64,000 bases of DNA, taken from the NCBI GenBank assembly GCA_963855995.1, contig OY979725.1, positions 9,138,883 to 9,202,882 of the forward strand, read 5' to 3'. The notes beneath the pieces were generated by a model. It was not told the origin of the DNA, did no database searches, and saw only the letters and a program-made list of their open reading frames with translations. Position numbers and translations under genes: made by a program. Source of the stretch: Muricea muricata (lineage: Eukaryota; Cnidaria; Anthozoa; Malacalcyonacea; Plexauridae). Below are positions 1 to 13,600 of this stretch, one piece after another. Position 1 is the stretch's first letter. Each line of letters begins with the position of its first letter.

Positions 1-1598
1 GACGTTTCTCGACATGTTTGTGTTTATGTCTACAATTTGTTTTAAGAAAGAGTACAAATGTGCTATTTTTTCTTGGTATATACCAGTATATGTATTATAT
101 TTGTGAGTGAGTTATAAAGTAGCATTATTTACTACCAGAATTAATGGTGATTTGTCATCACCAGTCACCATAGTCTTTAATAGCCTACCAGCCTTCACGT
201 GGTCTCTTTAATCAAGTTGGCATTTTGAATGGATAGTTGGGTGAGAACTATTATGCTTCAACATTTTTGTCGCGGCAAGACACATATTTTCGTAGTTATG
301 TGCAAATTTTTTTGCGATACTTGATGTTTTCAAGGCTGTGTGGGTTTTTGACAAAAATGTCGTTTTGACATTTTGCATGGTGACTTGAACATAGACGTGC
401 CCCTTAATGTTTGGACAGCTACTTTAACAAGATGGAAGGCTATCATATTTACTCTTCCCAGGCTATCAACTGTACCTGTACTCAATGATTACTGCTGTAG
501 ACAGATGATAGTCAAAAGTGATAGTTGACTGAGAATGCATTAACCAGATGTCTCGCTGACTCTCAGTTTCCCTGCTTTTTGTGTTCACAATTTTTAAGCA
601 TGCTGTTTACATGTTACATCCCAAATCACACACACAGTTGCATGTCTGTATTAGGTGCAAATCATTGTTATATGAAAAAGATTTTATAGTAAGGTCTAAT
701 CTCTATCAAATTATTGATGCTAATTTCTGGAACCTGACTTGGATCACATATAATTGCTACGACCCTAGTCATCACAGCATCTATAAGTAGGATCAATGTA
801 GAAGTCTCGCTTGTGCTAGTACCATTGATGTTCATGACCAGAAAGCTGTCATTTTCTTATTAAATAAACCTTAGCTTAGGTTAAGTAGTTTCTATCCATC
901 CAATAGAGATTTTAGCCACCTAGTGTTTTAAAATTAAGTTGTAATATCATGCTTGTTAAAAATTAAGTTGTAATATCATGCTTGTTAACTGGACAGACAC
1001 AGAGATATGTGTTATAATGCATTAGTTCGCACCATTGGTTGTTGCAAGCACAAAAAATCATGTGCATAAATCTGTAAATTGCCAGACGAAGAGGATTTAT
1101 ATTTATGGAGCATAGAAACATAACTTGATTACTTGAACAGCACACATCCAAAGGAAGTGATCAAAATCAAGCAATGGTTATTGGCACAAGTCTTCAAGAA
1201 GTAGATTATAATCTAATCTGTAATGACTGACAAAGGGTCTTTGCTTGAAATGTTGATTTTTTTGCTTCTGCAAATTATTTGCTGAAGTCTTGATCATTTT
1301 CGAGTTTGCTAAGGCATTGACATATTGCAGCCGCTGGCCTGTATGGCAAATATGTTTTGTTATGATACAATTTAGCAAAGTTATTATAATTAAAGTGGTT
1401 CGGAATTCGGATGAGGCAAAGAACAAATAGATGCTGTTCTTCTGTAGTTTGTAAATTTTGTATTTTGTATAGTTGAAAATTGTAATTTGCCTCAGCATTT
1501 GCTTCTCCGATTGCCAAGTGCCGAAACAAATTTTGAGGGTTGTATTAATACTGAAAGCAATTCTGAATTAATATAGATTGTTATGTTATTGTTTTCAG
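1..1598. other. Non-coding, 5' part of the SNAP-25 locus
   Basis: AT-rich sequence with no supported exon. Because the first coding exon at 1599 is preceded by a splice acceptor, an untranslated exon and the promoter should lie in this stretch or upstream of the window; neither could be located. The only clear structure is a 30-bp tandem duplication near 932-988. Confidence 0.5.
932..988. repeat. Two-copy 30-bp tandem repeat
   Basis: The unit beginning aattaagttgtaatatcatg occurs twice in direct succession with essentially no mismatch. This suggests recent replication slippage. Confidence 0.85.
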
Positions 1599-1690
1599 TC
1601 TACTTGGAGCGCTACATCATGAATGACGAAGAGCGCATGAGAGCTGAGATCCTCGCTATGCGAGAGCGTGGAGACCAAATCACAGATGAG
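1599..1690 (+). CDS. SNAP25: SNAP-25 first coding exon
   Basis: The acceptor gttttcag ends at 1598. About 20 untranslated bases follow, then ATG at 1619 and 24 codons ([20 protein letters not shown] and four more) up to the donor gtacca at 1691, phase 0. The acceptor before the start codon implies an upstream untranslated exon. Confidence 0.9.
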
Positions 1691-4600
1691 GTACCATGCA
1701 CCTATATAACCTTATTGATTTATGTCAGCTAATTAATATCTCATCCCTTGGTATGTCTGTTGAATGTTTGTGCTAAAATCAATTTTCTGTTCACAAAAAG
1801 AAATTCAAGCTGGGCACAGTTGGGAAAAATTATCAACTATAGTTTCTCTAGCAGGAATCAAACCCGCACCTGTGCAATGTCGGTGCAGTGTTCTGAACAA
1901 TGCTCAGCTATTCTCTGTGGTTTTCGTTTTCCCAAGTGTTCTTAGTTTGAATTTCATCATGTGTGTCCACTCGAGATCAAGACATGTTAACCCTCTGGAT
2001 TATTTTGGCAGTGCCTAATCATGCTAATAATAATCAATATCAACTTAAAATGCACCTAAAGCATGAATTTGAACGCTCAAAACTGTAGTGTAACCTCATT
2101 TGAAGATTTTTGTTTCCATGTAATTTTGACAACAAAAGATTGTCAAACAATTCATTGTACACTTTCAAGAGTTCTTTTGTTTGGAAAATATATTTAGACC
2201 CTGTTTACACTAGGGCAAAAGATTCCAGATTTTTCACTAATCCATATGTTTTGATATCAGATTCGTTTTGCCATTTACACTAAGGAACATGAATCCGATA
2301 CAAAATTGATCATCACAGATAGATTATGACTCTGGAACTTTCGAATCCAGAAAAGTTTGTGGTAATATTGTATCCAAGAAAGTTTGAATCCGGGCAAAAC
2401 GTCTCGTGTAAACTCTTTCCATAAAGAATTTGAGTGAACTTGCCCCCATGTATGGTTTTTTAATGTATTGCCATTAATTTCAACTGTCAAAGTCAGTCAA
2501 AAAATCACAAAATAAGATTGGTAGAATTACGGTTGTGCTTCATGTATTGACAATTGCTGTGTGAGGCTGTGGAGTGTAAACACTCTAGACCTGAAAGACA
2601 AGAAATGCAGATATTTTCACGAATTCAAAAAATTTTGCTCTTGTGTAAACAGGGTCTTATTTTAGTACTTGAGTTCATTACCTTTTTTGAACAACATGAT
2701 TTTTTCTACAAGGTTGATTTGCAGAAAAAATAATGAGTAGATTTCAAGTCTGAAAAATATTCCTATCCATATCGTACAATTTTGTATGATGTAATGTGCT
2801 AACACTGCAATTCGAGGGGCTGTATTATGCAACATAATTTTACATTTTGATTTTTTATCATAAAACTTCATGCAGGGGCAGATTAGATTGTCTGGCAGTT
2901 TAATGTGGAATCCCTGGGTGGACCTGGTTTTTATTTGTGAGGGGGCTTGCACAGTTGATCAGGGGTTCCTGATTGCTAACCAACTGAGTACTATGTACAA
3001 TCGATCTAATAGTAGTAAAAATACAAAAACATTTAGAAATGCAATAAAACAACACCATACTGGAACAATCAAACCAAAGTTTGGCCAACCAAACGTGATA
3101 CACAGAAGAAAAACCGGAATTATAGTGCATTAATATTAAACATGCAATCAATTCTGTTCTATTCCTGTAATTTTGAAAAACTGTTTGAAAAGATGCAAGT
3201 TCCACCCTTACTGACGGTCCTTGTCCGATGGTGCATAATCTAACTCAATTATGCTCTAATTTCCATGTGGTTTCCCACCATATCTCAACCTTCCCATCCT
3301 TAGTCAATCTAACCTTATCTTGAACCTCCTTGTACCACACATCAGCAGACTTGATACTGTATTTTCAACACAGCTTCCAGTACATCCTTAACCCCATGTG
3401 GCCATGCCTTCTACTGTACAATACCCCAAACTGTTACTGCCTCAAATTTTTTGAGGTTGAATCCTCCATGGTCCCAGGGGGGGGGGAGATGTTTGTGCAC
3501 TCTTCATGTCAGCATTGATTCATGTTTTGGAGATTTGGCAGTGAGCATTTTATGTCGCATGAAAAATGTTGTGTTTGTTTGGCTGGTGAACGGAAACAGT
3601 TAACTATATATTAACCAGCAAAATTGCATGATGTTGCAATGATTTGTTGCAATGGTTTGAACAAGGCCTGCAGGACTGTTCAGTGGTTTCATCTTAACTT
3701 TCTTATTTTTTCTTTGTAATTAGTCATGAAAGTCAGAAATTATTACAACCATCAACATAGTACTGTACCAAATCAAAGTATTTAGCTGTTCTGTTATCAC
3801 AGGCGATTTCAAAAAACTTTTGCCAAAATATTTCAAATTTCGTTTCAAAATTTGCAAGTTCGTACCTGTTGCTTTGCACAGGTGTAGGGGGGGGGGGGGG
3901 GGGGGAGTAGTTGTAAAGGAAATATAAGATACATTCTCTAAAGGTATGTCTGGGAGTTAATACGTGACTCAGAATGCAGCAAATTTCACATTTGGTATTA
4001 AAATTTGATATTGCTAATAAACATGTGTACCCCAAAATTTTGACAGCCCGAAGAATTTATATTTCGGATTAAGTAATTCCATTTAGAGTACGGAGAGACC
4101 ATTGTTTGCAATTCACTCTTTCACCTTTTACAAACTAGACGCATGTATTCCTGTTTAAAACATTCAAGTTGTTCAATTTTAACAGTATCTGCATGAACAT
4201 TGCATTGTTATTTTGATTTAAATCAAAGTCAAAGTGCCATTATAAATTTTAAAATATTTTATGTCATATTCAAGCAAAATAGCTTTTTGTATTACATTTC
4301 CCACTAGTAAAAGTTGCTTGATCTACTTCATTCTGCGTATAAAGGCATCCCAGTGCCAACTGCAATTGTAGCCAAACAGATCATTGAGGAAGGTGTCGAT
4401 TGCGTAAAATTCCTCGTGGTCACGTAGGAACTGATGGAGGCATTGCAACTGTTTCGGACCCATTGGGACATAGGGGCCAAGCTTTCCCATAAACATACCC
4501 AATTCTTTAGGAATGTCGGGGCCCGTGTCTTCGACCACCATATAGTCCCCCACCTCAAGGTATCGATGGAAGTACTCCAAGACGCCGTCAACGTTGCAAT

Positions 4601-7600
4601 GTGCGTCCTCGATGAACACCCACGGATGAGGAAGGCTCTTCAGGAATTCGTCGGTAAATGTTTTCTCAATCTGGTACGAATCCCCTTGAAGGAAAGTTAC
4701 ATTTTTCGGCTTCAGCTTGTTTACGATCTCGCTTCGATTACTTGGGTCCAAATCCATGCTGTATATGTGCGACTCGACACCCAGCAAGCCAAGTGTGTCT
4801 GCCATCCAAATAGCCATGCCTCCAGACAAAGTTCCTAACTCGATCACTGTCTTCGGCTTCACCATATCAAACAACTGGTGATACAAGACGAAATCCACAG
4901 GAGACTTGCATACATCAAAGCCACGGTATCTCACCAAGTTCCTTCCAATGCTGGTGTTTTGCCTCGTTTGTAAAGGCACGTCGGTACGCTGTTCCCTCTC
5001 GCTGATGCGTTGAAAACGTTTTTCGCTTGATAACATCTCGTTTCGTATTAGCTCCTGGTTTGCACGAAATTCCCTGTAGGACTCGGGTTCATTGGCAAAT
5101 GGGGGAACGTATTTCTCGCCTTTCACGTAGACATTGCTGTCTGCAGTGGAAGGACTTTGCGACATTGTTCAGTGGGATCAAGTTGTGTTGGTATTGTGCA
5201 ACAATATACATCTAATCATCCATACATGAGGAATATCATATTAACATCCAGGTTTTCTGATTGGTTTGCTGTAATTATCAGTACTTATCTACTTCCGGAA
5301 GCAATCAAGATTTTACACTAACCATTTCTGTCAACACTTCACCTCAGGCAGTCACGAATTAATAGGTTTGCCTTGGCTGTGCCGTTTAGTTCATTCATTC
5401 TTTCCGATTTCATTTATGTATTACTTAATTAATTAACTATGCAGTGTGCATAAAAAAAATAAAATATTGCATAAAAATTTAAAAGGGTTTAAATTCATAT
5501 TAGCAATAACACCTTGTAGTAATCTGACAGCTTTAATCCCTCGTAAAATTAATATGCGTAAATACACACCACTCAAATCTTAGTTTTTGCGCACAGTTTT
5601 GTCCCATCAGTACACGCCCTTGTGTTTTAACACATTACTTCAAAACAATTATAGCTGTCAAATTACTAAAATACGTTACAGTTAATTTGAATTTTAAATT
5701 TTTAAAATTTTTTTATGCACACTTTAGTACAAGAAATGTCCACTTAATCCGCAAATAAAAAATGCCAATCGATGCGCATAGTTAAAATTTCTTTATAAAA
5801 ATATATTCTTAATATATCGATGGTTGAAACAAGCCTTACATTAGAATAATTAGATATTAACTAGGATGCCAAAAGGTAGCGAGGTGCTGCCATATTAATT
5901 TTACTAAATCAGCACTAACAAGTCCATACTTTAATTTTAGAGAGCTTTAGATATATAACTGTAAAGATCCTCGCGAAAGATCCTCCTAAAATTCGCGAAA
6001 GACGCACAGAATTAGATAGAAAAATATGTCCAATTTAATATTAACTCAACAACTAATTTTTCTCATAACCTGCTTCAACATGAAATAAAATTATTGCTGA
6101 ATCATTTATTTATTTCCAACTTACCCACAACTAAATCGTATTTACCATTTAACCACTATTTATGGTGATATGTTACGCGTGAATATTTTTAGGTATTTTA
6201 CATGACACAGTGAATATTGGTATAGTGCGAAAACAACCCTCACGTGACTTTTGAAAATGCATATATTATCATAAGTATTTAGACTGCAAGTCTAAATTGA
6301 TCTGAAAGCGAAGTCTGCGGTAAAGTCTATGACTCTTGACCTTGTGTACTGGTCGTATCTGCCATCAAAGCAAATTCTCCCTGCGTTGTGTTGTCTAACC
6401 GCAAAATGTCGCAAGATCCTCCTTCAGCTGTCAGCGATGTCTACGTTAAAGGCGAGAAGTACGTTCCTCCATTCGCCAACGAGCCCGAGTCGTACAAAGA
6501 ACTCCGTGCGAAGCAAGAGTTAAAACGAAACGAGTTGTTATCGAGCGCGAGACGTTTTCAACGCGTGAGCGAAAGGGAAGACCGGACAGACGTGCCTTTG
6601 CAAACAAGACAAAACAGGAGCAGTGGAAAGTACCTAGCAAGATACCGTGGCTTTGATATATGCAAGTCTCCTGAGGATTTCGTCTTGTATCACGAGTTGT
6701 TTGATATGGTGAAGCCGAAGACAGTGATCGAGTTAGGAACTTTGTCTGGAGGCATGGCTATTTGGATGGCAGACACACTTGGCTTGCTAGGTGTCGAGTC
6801 GCACATATACAGCATGGATCTAGACCCAAGTAATCGAAGCGAGATCGTAAACAAGCTGAAGCCGGAAAATGTAACTTTCCTTCAAGGTGATTCGTACCAG
6901 ATTGAGAAAACATTTACCGACGAATTTCTGAAGAGCCTTCCTCATCCGTGGGTGTTCAGCGAAGATGCACATGCCAACCTTGACGGCGTCTTGGAGTACT
7001 TCCATCGATACCTTGAGGTGGGGGACTATATGGTGGTTGAAGACACGGGCCCCGACACTATCAAAGAGTGTGGGATGTTCATGGGCAACGAAGGTACCTA
7101 CATTCAAGTGGGTCCGAAACCGTTGCAATGCCTTCGACAATTCTTGCGCGACCACGAGGAATTTTACGCAATCGACAGTTTCCTTAATGATCTGTTTGGC
7201 TACAATTGCAGTTGGCATTGGGACGGATTTATACGCAGAATGAAGTAGATAGCAAGTTTGACCATATAGTTTGAAATATGATATATAACATGAATTCAAT
7301 GAGATAAATGTTATACAAAAAATTAATAATTAAAATTTATACAACGTACAATTTTACAACGGAACAAGATGCATGCTGGTATAGCTTCAGTACAAGCAAT
7401 TCCATATAAGGTATGATAAATTAATTATTTTGTACTGAATCTAAACCACAATGCACCATGCTTTGTAGTTCAGAAAAGGTCTATGTGATTCTTGGTGCCG
7501 ATAATAATTCTAAACTGCCATTAAACATGAATAGAAGTCATACTATTATTTCAGTCTTCAAGACGTCATGAAGGAAATATGTCCTTCAAGGTGTTAGATA

Positions 7601-10600
7601 AGGTGTTACTCTTTGTAAATAGAAAGTTAATGTTACTTTAAAAAGTATTTGAAGTCAATACTTTTATTCATTAAATGTTTGCAAAGTTGAGTAAATTATG
7701 TACTTGTTGCAACAAGTGTGATTTTGGGCAACTGTCATGGGGAAAATGTTTATATTTCATAAATAAAAAGTCATTATAAAGTATTCCAAGAGAGGAATCA
7801 TTTAATATTTTTATGTAAGTTATTTCCAATTTACATGTATGCTGAAAGGCTCTGCTGACATCAGGTTGATTTTTTAAAAGAAATTAATTGGGCAGAACAT
7901 GAATATATGAATGGTTCTATAGCTGATGTGTTTGTAGTATTTTTTACTTTGGGGTCTACAGCTGACATTTTGAAAAAAAAATTAATTGGGCAGAACATGA
8001 ATACATGAACGGTTCTATAGCTGATATGTTTGTAATATTTTTACTTTGGGGTATACAGCTGACACTTTCTAAAAGAAATTAATTGCACAGAACTTGAATA
8101 TTTAATCCCTACCCTAACAACTCTGAGTCCTCCAGATAGTGCTTTGATAGCACAATTAAAATGGCAGCTGTACAGTTTCCAAATAATGCATTGCAGTGCA
8201 AAATCTTTAATTTAAGAAAGCAAATAGATGTCTTTTAAAAAATAGACTTACATAGCCAGGGGCCAATTTGTGTTTATTCTGCTAAAATTTCTCATCTTGA
8301 TTGTGTCATCTTTATTCAGTAATTTTCAATTGACATTGCCAATACATCCTAACCCTAGTAAAATGTGCATGTGGACATATTTTTCTGTAATCATGGACTG
8401 AGAATTTTCAATTGACATTGTCAATACATTCTAGCCCTAGGAAAATGTGCATGTGGACATATTTTTTTGTAATCGTAGACTGAAATTTTAATCAAAGTTA
8501 TCCACATTTGAAATCAGACTTTGGAGATTGAAATTCAGTGATAAGTGTGTTAACTATCAAAAATGACCTAACCAAAATGAAATTTGTTGCACAGTTTTAC
8601 ACCAAAATCATACACATTTGTCACCATTTGAAGTCAGACTTTAGGGTCTAAAGGTGGCACGTTTGTAATATTGCTTACTTTGCAGTCTGTATAGCTAACA
8701 TTTTACAAAAGAATTAATTGGGCAGAATAACATGAGCATATCAGTACACACACAAACACTCGTTGGGTCTATAGGTGACGCAATAGTATTATAGTAATGT
8801 ACCGATCAATTCGAAACTTCAACATCCCCCCCCGGGCAGACCCTGGGAATTTGACTCCAAATTCTTTCCGGGAGTAGGGAATTTGACTATGTTCCGGATG
8901 GGGCGGGGAATTTGAACCGGAAGTATCTTCGGTTAAACCGGAAATGTCCGTTTGTCCGTTTTCCCGCGCAAAAACTGAAAATGGCGGCTGATATAATATG
9001 TTTAGACGATTTTAAAGGAAAAAAGAAACTTAAAAAGGATAATAAGCCTATTTGACAAGCAGAAATACCATTTGCAATGTTGTTGTTATTATAGTTCAAA
9101 AGCGGGGTTCTACACCACAGAATATAGACAACACAGAAACGGAACTCCTGCAGAGAAATACATAGCACGCTATCTTTTAAGTAATTGCCATATAGAAAGA
9201 CGTTCAGAGAGGTGACGGTCTCTACTTGAGGCACTTGCTAAAAACATGACGGTATGGGGAATCATGATGAACATTGACGGTCCCTGTCATGAACCCGCTT
9301 ACCCAAAAAGCAAGACAGTTCTATTTCTGTGCAGTCTAGTATATTTTGTGTCTATTCTGCTTATTGACTTTCTTGATTACACATTTGTTTAAGCACGTTT
9401 AGCACTTAACCAAAGCAAAAACGTTTTTAAATAGATTTTTTTCTACACTTTTTAGTTTAATGTACTGATTGTAGTTATATACAGCTATTTCAAAAAATGT
9501 TGACCTTCAAAAACATAAAACCTTAAACTCTAAGCGCGCAAAGGATGATGGGTAAGTTGCTATTTAGGGTCTGAAATGAGTAACGTTTACCTTGCTATAA
9601 CACTAGAATACATAATAAACACATTTGATACCATGTAAGCTGTTCACCGGATTACTGACCCATCAATGACTCTATTCATTCCTTGCGCGCTTTAATAGAC
9701 TTTAAGATTTTATGTTTTTGAGGGACAACCTTTTCTGAAATAGCTGTGCCAGACTTTAAATATATTGTTGTTGAAAGTATGAAAGATATTACCTTTTTGT
9801 ATGGGGTATATTATTACTTCATGGTATAAAGACTATATAGTCTCCCTAGACATGTATAGTCTCCCTGATTCGTGAACCTGATTCATGATTATTATGACGT
9901 ACAATATCCGCCAAAATTGTACAGTAGATTTGTACAATTGTACTTCCAATATACGTGTAAGTTTGCATTTCAACATTCAACATTCAATTCCTGTTCATAA
10001 TCGAACATTGTAAAGTTTACGATTCTTGGATTTGTTTTCATTTTTCCAGAATTGAACATTGTAGATCGCTCTATTCAACTTCCTACTTTTCATTATTGAA
10101 CATCGTAATTTACGATTTCCAACTTCCAACCGCAATCCAATCTCGAACCGTCTGCGCGGGCTCAACCATTCACCAATTTTCACCCAGTAGGGTAGAGAAC
10201 GGTTAATCAATTCCACCCGTTATACCCCCGATAGCTGAACTTTTTGCCCTAGCAACCGAGATTATGCAAATTATGATGCGGAATAATACAAATTAATTAT
10301 GATAAGGATTATACAAGATGGCGGCCGATAAAATAAGCGAAGTTCGTTCGTCTCTTTTGAAGGCCGTGGAACGTCTTTGCGAGATGCATCAAACACACAA
10401 GGTATTTGTTTAAACGTTTTTAATGTGATTTCTTAGTTATTAAAGGAAATACATGTACATATACTAATTACAATCACAATATTCCGAGCTTTCCATTTAA
10501 AATCTTTGTTCACATGATGACATTAATCGAAGTGTTAACATTTAAAAATACATTCTCTAGCATATTTTTACTACAATCAGATTAGATAAGCAATTATTTT

Positions 10601-13600
10601 TGAGGAATGGTCTCAACTAGCAACGGAACGATCGAAAACAAAATCATTTTGCAAATCATCACATATAGCATGGCCATCGTAAACAAATTGAGCCAGCAAT
10701 CAGCAATGCCATGCAGTTAGAGAATCAACACAATAATAGACAATAATTGTTACTGAATTGACCCCAAAAAACATACAGGATTTTAACTTGCCTAATACAT
10801 TAATCCCGGCATACTGTAATATCACACACATGCTATCCTGAAATAACATTATGTTAATTATGCACGTGTTTAACTAAATTTTTTTATTATTGAATGTTTC
10901 ATTTGTGAAGAACCTTTTTCTATGAATGAAATAGCAGAACACCAAAGATTGGTCTATCCTGATGATTTTTCACCTCTAGCGGTTAGCTAGCTGTAGCAGT
11001 AGTGTGTAACATCAGTCTGCTGCAACTAGCACTGCTGACTGTAATACATGTATGAAGCAAATACTTGGTAGTAAATTTTGCAGCTAAAAATGTAGGATTG
11101 GAATAATTTTTGAAACCAAAATATCAAGAGAATCATTCCTGGGGGGGGGTACAAGGGGGGAGGGCATGGCCCTTACCCAGTCACACACTTTTTACACACA
11201 ATTCTGTAATTTTAAATTCACTGTAACTGAAAATCATTGCCTACTAGTTATTGACAATTGAGACTGCAAAACATGCCAAATATGTGGGTTATAATATATA
11301 TGCTCTTATTTCAGAAACAAAAGACTATTGATACTATTGTTGATTTGAGGTAGTAAAAATGTATAAACTGGGCTAAAAACATCTAATTCAGATACTCAAG
11401 ATCTCAAATTGACATAGTCAGTGCGTGAAATGTTTTGAATTCACTGAAAAATTCAATGAAACCAAATAAACAAAATTTAAGGCCCTTTTTCAGGCAGTCA
11501 CTTAATACATTGTTTCAGACTTTCAGGTATTGAAATTAGGTAGTGAAAGGGCGTATTCTTTTCAAGGCACTTGTGGTATAAGTGAGGGACCAAAATTTTG
11601 AATTTTTAAAATATAGTCAGGCTTTTATTCTAGGCTTTTAATTGAAATGTAAAGGTACGGACAACTATGTCATAAAATTAGTACTAATTAGTGATTGAAG
11701 AAGCATACGTTTTCTTGCTCATATAAAAATGTTTTCAATTTCAAGTAGAAGCTGATGTGTTTGATAGCAATCTATGCTATATGTGTCTATAGTACGACAA
11801 AATGATTTTGTTTTCGATCGTTCCGTTGCTAGTTGAGACCATTCCTCAAAAATAATTGCTTATCTAATCTGATTGTAGTAAAAATATGCTAGAGAATGTA
11901 TTTTTAAATGTTAACACTTCGATTAATGTCATCATGTGAACAAAGATTTTAAATGGAAAGCTCGGAATATTGTGATAGTAATTAGTATATGTACATGTAT
12001 TCCCTTTAATAACTAAGAAATCACATTAAAAACGTTTAAACAAATACCTTGTGTGTTTGATGCATCTCGCAAAGACGTTCCACGGCCTTCAAAAGAGACG
12101 AACGAACTTCGCTTATTTTATCGGCCGCCATCTTGTATAATCCTTATCATAATTAATTTGTATTATTCCGCATCATAATTTGCATAATCTCGGTTGCTAG
12201 GGCAAAAAGTTCAGCTATCGGGGGTATAACGGGTGGAATTGATTAACCGTTCTCTACCCTACTGGGTGAAAATTGGTGAATGGTTGAGCCCGCGCAGACG
12301 GTTCGAGATTGGATTGCGGTTGGAAGTTGGAAATCGTAAATTACGATGTTCAATGATGAAAAGTAGGAAGTTGAATAGAGCGATCTACAATGTTCGATTC
12401 TGGAAAAATGAAAACAAATCCAAGAATCGTAAACTTTACAATGTTCGATTATGAACAGGAATTGAATGTTGAATGTTGAAATGCAAACTTACACGTATAT
12501 TGGAAGTACAATTGTACAAATCTACTATACAATTTTGGCGGATATTGTACGTCATAGATTATATACCTTGTATGGTCTTGTCTTTTATATTGTAATTTTC
12601 TGTATGACGGTGGGGCATTTGAACACATTTTTTGCCCAGGTGGCGGGGAATTTGAAAAGTCAGATTTTAAAAAATTCAAATTCCCGGCGTCTGCCCGGGG
12701 GGGGGGGATGTTGAAGTTTCGAATTGATCGGTACATAATAGCCTAGGTAGCCCAAAATAAATGGATGTTTGAATTATCAAAACACTGAGCAATTTTGGGC
12801 TACCTAGGGTAATAGGTGACAATATAGTAATATTGCTTACTTTGGGGTCTATAGCTAACATTTTATAAAAGAATTGAGCAGAACAATATGAGTATATGGA
12901 TATACACACTAACACTCGTTGCCATTTGAAGTCGGACCCTGGAGTCTATAGCTCAGGCGTTTGTAATATTTCATGAGCTTTCAGTTTTAATCGACATTTA
13001 ATCAATTTGAAGTCGGACGCACAAACACTCGTTGCAATTTGAAGTCGGACTTTGTGTCTATAGCTGAGGCGTTTGTAATGTTTCTTGTTGAGGCTATAGC
13101 TGACACGTTTGTGGTGTAGACGCATGCCAAGAAGATAAACTGCGACACGCAAGGAGATTTCCTTTTAATTTTATATCATTAATAATTCTGAAATCACAAA
13201 TTTACATAGATTATGGATAACGCATTCCAATCATATTTTTACAATAGCAAAGATTAATATATAAGAAAATTGGCTAGAATCACTAATACAATAAACTAAC
13301 ACTAAGAATTGCTGACGGAACTATAAAACATTAAGATTATACCTGAAGGGTAGATCTCCTTACGCTCGAACTTCTTTGAAATCAATATTTCGCGACTCTG
13401 CGTACGCGTGTCCCCTCTGTTTACTAAAATGTAATTACTAAAAGCGCAAATAAGACCGCTTACTGTTCGCAACAGTTTCAAATTACGCACCGTTCAACAT
13501 CAACTACAATAACTAACTAAACTAAAATAACATAACGTAACGAGTAAAATATTAATTAAGCTAAAATGTCATAGAATAGTCAATTGTTTTAAACAGTTTG

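Larger units (their letters stand above)
8798..12735. mobile_element. Large fold-back transposon-like element with TAA target duplication
   Basis: The ends are inverted: tgtaccgatcaattcgaaac at 8798 and its reverse complement ending 12735, each followed inward by a C- or G-run and gggcagac. TAA occurs directly outside both ends (8795-8797, 12736-12738), as expected for the PIF/Harbinger superfamily. Inside lies a 758-bp inverted repeat (9894-10651 and 11798-12555) around a 1146-bp spacer. There is no transposase ORF, so it would be non-autonomous. It could instead be two elements plus an inverted duplication; the shared ends and flanking TAA favour one unit. Confidence 0.65.

Noticed and set aside
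4434-4838. Plus-strand frame across methyltransferase copy A (and similar antisense frames over B and C)
   Set aside because: Antisense shadows of the real genes. They recur only because the sense genes are conserved.
9995-12454. Two 73-codon frames (9995-10216 minus, 12233-12454 plus) with nearly identical proteins
   Set aside because: They are conserved only because they lie in the two arms of a recent inverted repeat. There is no motif, and they overlap the likely leader of the exon-like ORF.
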